The notes beneath the pieces were generated by a model, which was not told where the DNA came from, did not search any database, and saw only the letters and a list, made by a program, of their open reading frames with translations. The position numbers were made by a program, and so were the translations under genes. Positions 62,224-64,000 of a stretch of 64,000 nt of DNA are shown here, piece by piece; position 1 is the first letter of the stretch; each line of letters starts with the position of its first letter. The stretch is from Achromobacter kerstersii (GTDB lineage: Bacteria > Pseudomonadota > Gammaproteobacteria > Burkholderiales > Burkholderiaceae_B), in NCBI RefSeq assembly GCF_902859595.1, contig NZ_CADIJQ010000001.1, positions 310,001 to 374,000 on the forward strand, given 5' to 3'.

Positions 62224-63609
62224 ATGTCCACTCAAGTTCTATCCCGTTGGGAGCCGGAAAACCCCGGCTTCTGGAAGCAGACCGGCGCGCGCATCGCCAA
62301 CCGCAATCTCTGGATTTCGATACCCGCCTTGATGCTGGCGTTCAGCATCTGGATGCTGTGGAGCGTGGTCGTCGTGAACCTGGACCGCGCCGGTTTCATG
62401 CTGTCGAAGAATCAGCTGTTCTGGCTGACGGCGTTGCCCGCGCTGTCGGGCGCGACCTTGCGCATCTTCTATTCTTTTCTGGTGCCGGTGTTTGGCGGGC
62501 GCAAGTGGACGGCCATTTCCACGGCCTCGCTGCTGATCCCGGCGCTTGGCATGGGTTTTGCCTTGCGTGACCCCACTACGTCGTTTCCGACCCTGCTGAT
62601 CCTGGCCTTGCTGTGCGGCTTGGGCGGCGGCAACTTCAGTTCCAGCATGGCCAACATCAGCTTCTTTTTTCCTAAGGAAAAGAAGGGCTTGGCGACGGGG
62701 CTGAATGCGGGCATCGGCAATCTGGGGGTGTCGCTGGCGCAGTTCGTGGTGCCGGTCGTGATCTCGGTCGGGGTGTTCGGCGTGGCCGGTGGCGCGCCGC
62801 AGGCAATCACCGTCAACGGCGCGCAGCAGAACCTGTGGCTGCAGAACGCGGGCTTCATCTGGGTGATTCCCATCGCCATCGCGGCCATCGCCGCGTGGTT
62901 CGGCATGAACGATATCGCCGATGCGCGCGCATCGTTCGCGGACCAGGCGGTGATCTTCAAGCGCAAGCACAACTGGTTGATGTGCTGGCTGTATGTGGGC
63001 ACGTTCGGGTCGTTCATCGGCTTTTCGGCGGGTTTCGCCATGTTGACGAAGACGCTGTTTCCGCAGGTGGACCCGATGACGTACGCGTTTCTGGGGCCGC
63101 TGGTGGGCTCGCTGACCCGTCCGCTAGGCGGCTGGGTGTCCGACAAGCTGGGCGGCGCGCGCGTCACGCTGTTCACCTTCGCCGGCATGATCGCCGCGGT
63201 GCTGGGCGTGGTGACGTTCCTGCCCGTGGCGGGCCAGGGCGGTGACTTCAACGGCTTTCTGGCGATGTTCATCGTGCTGTTCGCGTTGACCGGCCTGGGC
63301 AACGGCTCCACGTTCCGCATGATCCCCGTGATCTTCCTGCGCGAACGCACGCAGGCCGCGCAAGGCAAGGGCGCGGCGGGCCAGAAGCAGGCCATGAGCG
63401 AAGCGGCCAAGGAATCGGCGGCGGTGCTGGGCTTTTCGGGCGCGATTGGCGCGTATGGCGGCTTCTTCATTCCGCGCAGCTTCGGCACGTCGCTGGAGAT
63501 GACGGGCGGCGTGCAAGCCGCGCTGTATTGCTTCATCGGGTTTTACGCGAGCTGCATGCTGATTACGTGGTGGTACTACGCGCGCCGCAACGCACCGGTG
63601 CCGTGCTGA
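62224..63609 (+). CDS. narK2: NarK2-type MFS nitrate/nitrite transporter
   Basis: The 461-residue protein lies 27 bases after narK1. It is a 12-helix nitrate porter with the nitrate signatures KGLATGLNAGIGNLGVSLAQF near residue 160 and GFSGAIGAYGGFFIPRSFG near 400. A longer central loop and a 24-residue loop before helix 11 (RTQAAQGKGAAGQKQAMSEAA) are typical of NarK2, the nitrate/nitrite antiporter. In many denitrifiers NarK1 and NarK2 are fused or adjacent, and both feed the NarGHI reductase whose first gene follows after a 160-base gap with its own promoter module. Confidence 0.93.
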   Translation: MSTQVLSRWEPENPGFWKQTGARIANRNLWISIPALMLAFSIWMLWSVVVVNLDRAGFMLSKNQLFWLTALPALSGATLRIFYSFLVPVFGGRKWTAISTASLLIPALGMGFALRDPTTSFPTLLILALLCGLGGGNFSSSMANISFFFPKEKKGLATGLNAGIGNLGVSLAQFVVPVVISVGVFGVAGGAPQAITVNGAQQNLWLQNAGFIWVIPIAIAAIAAWFGMNDIADARASFADQAVIFKRKHNWLMCWLYVGTFGSFIGFSAGFAMLTKTLFPQVDPMTYAFLGPLVGSLTRPLGGWVSDKLGGARVTLFTFAGMIAAVLGVVTFLPVAGQGGDFNGFLAMFIVLFALTGLGNGSTFRMIPVIFLRERTQAAQGKGAAGQKQAMSEAAKESAAVLGFSGAIGAYGGFFIPRSFGTSLEMTGGVQAALYCFIGFYASCMLITWWYYARRNAPVPC

Positions 63610-63637
63610 TGGCGCGCGCGCAACCCATCACGCTTGC

Positions 63638-63706
63638 AGTGACTAGTCACTCTGCCGAGCTCGGGCTGTCCCACCGGCGAATGGCCGGGGGACGGACCAA
63701 CGCCTA
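63638..63706 (+). promoter_or_regulatory. Three-part promoter module before narG
   Basis: AGTGACTAGTCACT (63638-63651) is a perfect 14-bp palindrome. GGCGAATGGCCG (63676-63687) and GCCTA (63702-63706) follow at the same distances as in the narK1 module. The narG start codon lies 64 bases after the last block. This shows narG has its own promoter besides readthrough from narK2. Confidence 0.65.
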
Positions 63707-63769
63707 CAGTGGTTTCAACGCATTGATCGCAGTACGCGCCGTTCAAACCGGCGTTCTTGGAGAAACACA

Positions 63770-64000
63770 ATGAGTCATTTTCTGGACCGGCTGAAGTTCA
63801 TGTCGCGGGTGAAATCCACCTTTGCCGATGGCCATGGCGAAACGGTCAACGAAGACCGCAAGTGGGAAAACGCCTATCGCTCGCGCTGGCAGCACGACAA
63901 GGTGGTGCGGTCGACCCACGGCGTGAACTGCACCGGGTCGTGCTCGTGGAAGGTTTACGTCAAGAACGGCTTGATCACGTGGGAAACGCAGCAGACCGAC
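63770..64000 (+). CDS. narG: Respiratory nitrate reductase alpha subunit NarG, N-terminal part
   Basis: The gene begins at 63770 with GGAGAAA upstream and runs off the window after 77 codons. The visible residues hold the NarG start: [11 protein letters not shown], then [35 protein letters not shown]. The His and Cys residues of [11 protein letters not shown] belong to the FS0 iron-sulfur cluster, whose unusual ligand is that histidine. NarG holds the molybdenum bis-MGD site that reduces nitrate on the cytoplasmic side with electrons from NarH and NarI. The rest of the narGHJI operon should follow outside the window. Confidence 0.95.
   Translation, partial: MSHFLDRLKFMSRVKSTFADGHGETVNEDRKWENAYRSRWQHDKVVRSTHGVNCTGSCSWKVYVKNGLITWETQQTD

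Noticed and set aside
63638..63651. The 14-bp palindrome before narG as an FNR box
   Set aside because: FNR sites have TTGAT and ATCAA half-sites four bases apart. This one has GTGAC and GTCAC with two bases between them, so the pattern and spacing differ.

Overview
The window is high-GC, densely coded DNA that looks like a chromosome of a betaproteobacterium of the Alcaligenaceae, most likely Achromobacter or a close Bordetella relative. The reasons are gene content: several Bug/TctC-type solute-binding proteins, a pqiA-pqiA-pqiBC operon, a FecI/FecR/TonB-receptor set, and a narK-narK-narG start next to nnrS. The genus is an inference from gene content, not a database result. I saw no tRNA, rRNA, CRISPR array, insertion sequence, phage gene or origin. 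The window opens inside a diguanylate cyclase gene and closes inside narG.

Layout. 1-1.9 kb: GGDEF tail, a small repeat cluster and an MltF-like lytic transglycosylase. 2-8.8 kb: a LysR regulator divergent from a sugar-acid operon (3-hydroxyacyl-CoA-dehydrogenase-family enzyme, TRAP transporter DctQMP, uronate dehydrogenase, SMP-30 lactonase). 9-13.2 kb: a SYLF protein and a translationally coupled pqi lipid-transport operon with two PqiA-like genes. 13.2-15.6 kb: VOC protein, small membrane protein, BLUF-EAL photoreceptor. 15.6-21.1 kb: an oxidative-damage block with exported MsrA and MsrB, a methionine-rich MXKDX repeat protein, a YedY-type molybdoenzyme and its cytochrome b, divergent from a two-component system. 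21.2-31.5 kb: nitronate monooxygenase, then a mevalonate / 3-hydroxy-3-methylglutarate catabolic cluster between an IclR and a MocR regulator. 31.5-34.4 kb: class III ribonucleotide reductase with its glycyl-radical domain on a separate small gene. 34.4-44 kb: iron and peroxide block (DUF3325, PepSY protein, ferritin-like protein, KatE, FecI, FecR, TonB receptor). 44-50.6 kb: Bug protein, M20 peptidase, LysR and a CheB-CheR-histidine-kinase fusion. 50.9-58.3 kb: mdtABC RND efflux. 58.4-64 kb: an unknown acidic protein, NnrS, NarK1, NarK2 and the start of NarG.

How the genes fit together. The uronate block would import a hexuronate, oxidise it to an aldarolactone and open the ring. The mevalonate block converges on HMG-CoA from two sides (HMG-CoA reductase run oxidatively and a family III CoA-transferase) and cleaves it with HMG-CoA lyase. 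The Msr block resembles the reactive-chlorine defence known from Azospira (methionine-rich periplasmic protein plus YedY/YedZ repair) with two further Msr enzymes and a two-component system in the position of E. coli HprSR. Anaerobic life is served by nitrate import and respiration, NnrS, and an oxygen-sensitive ribonucleotide reductase preceded by an FNR-type box and two NrdR-type boxes.

The observations I rate highest are the split NrdD with an in-frame stop codon, the Msr/MXKDX/two-component block, a three-part promoter module repeated with identical spacing before narK1 and narG, and the two strong operator palindromes of the mevalonate cluster.
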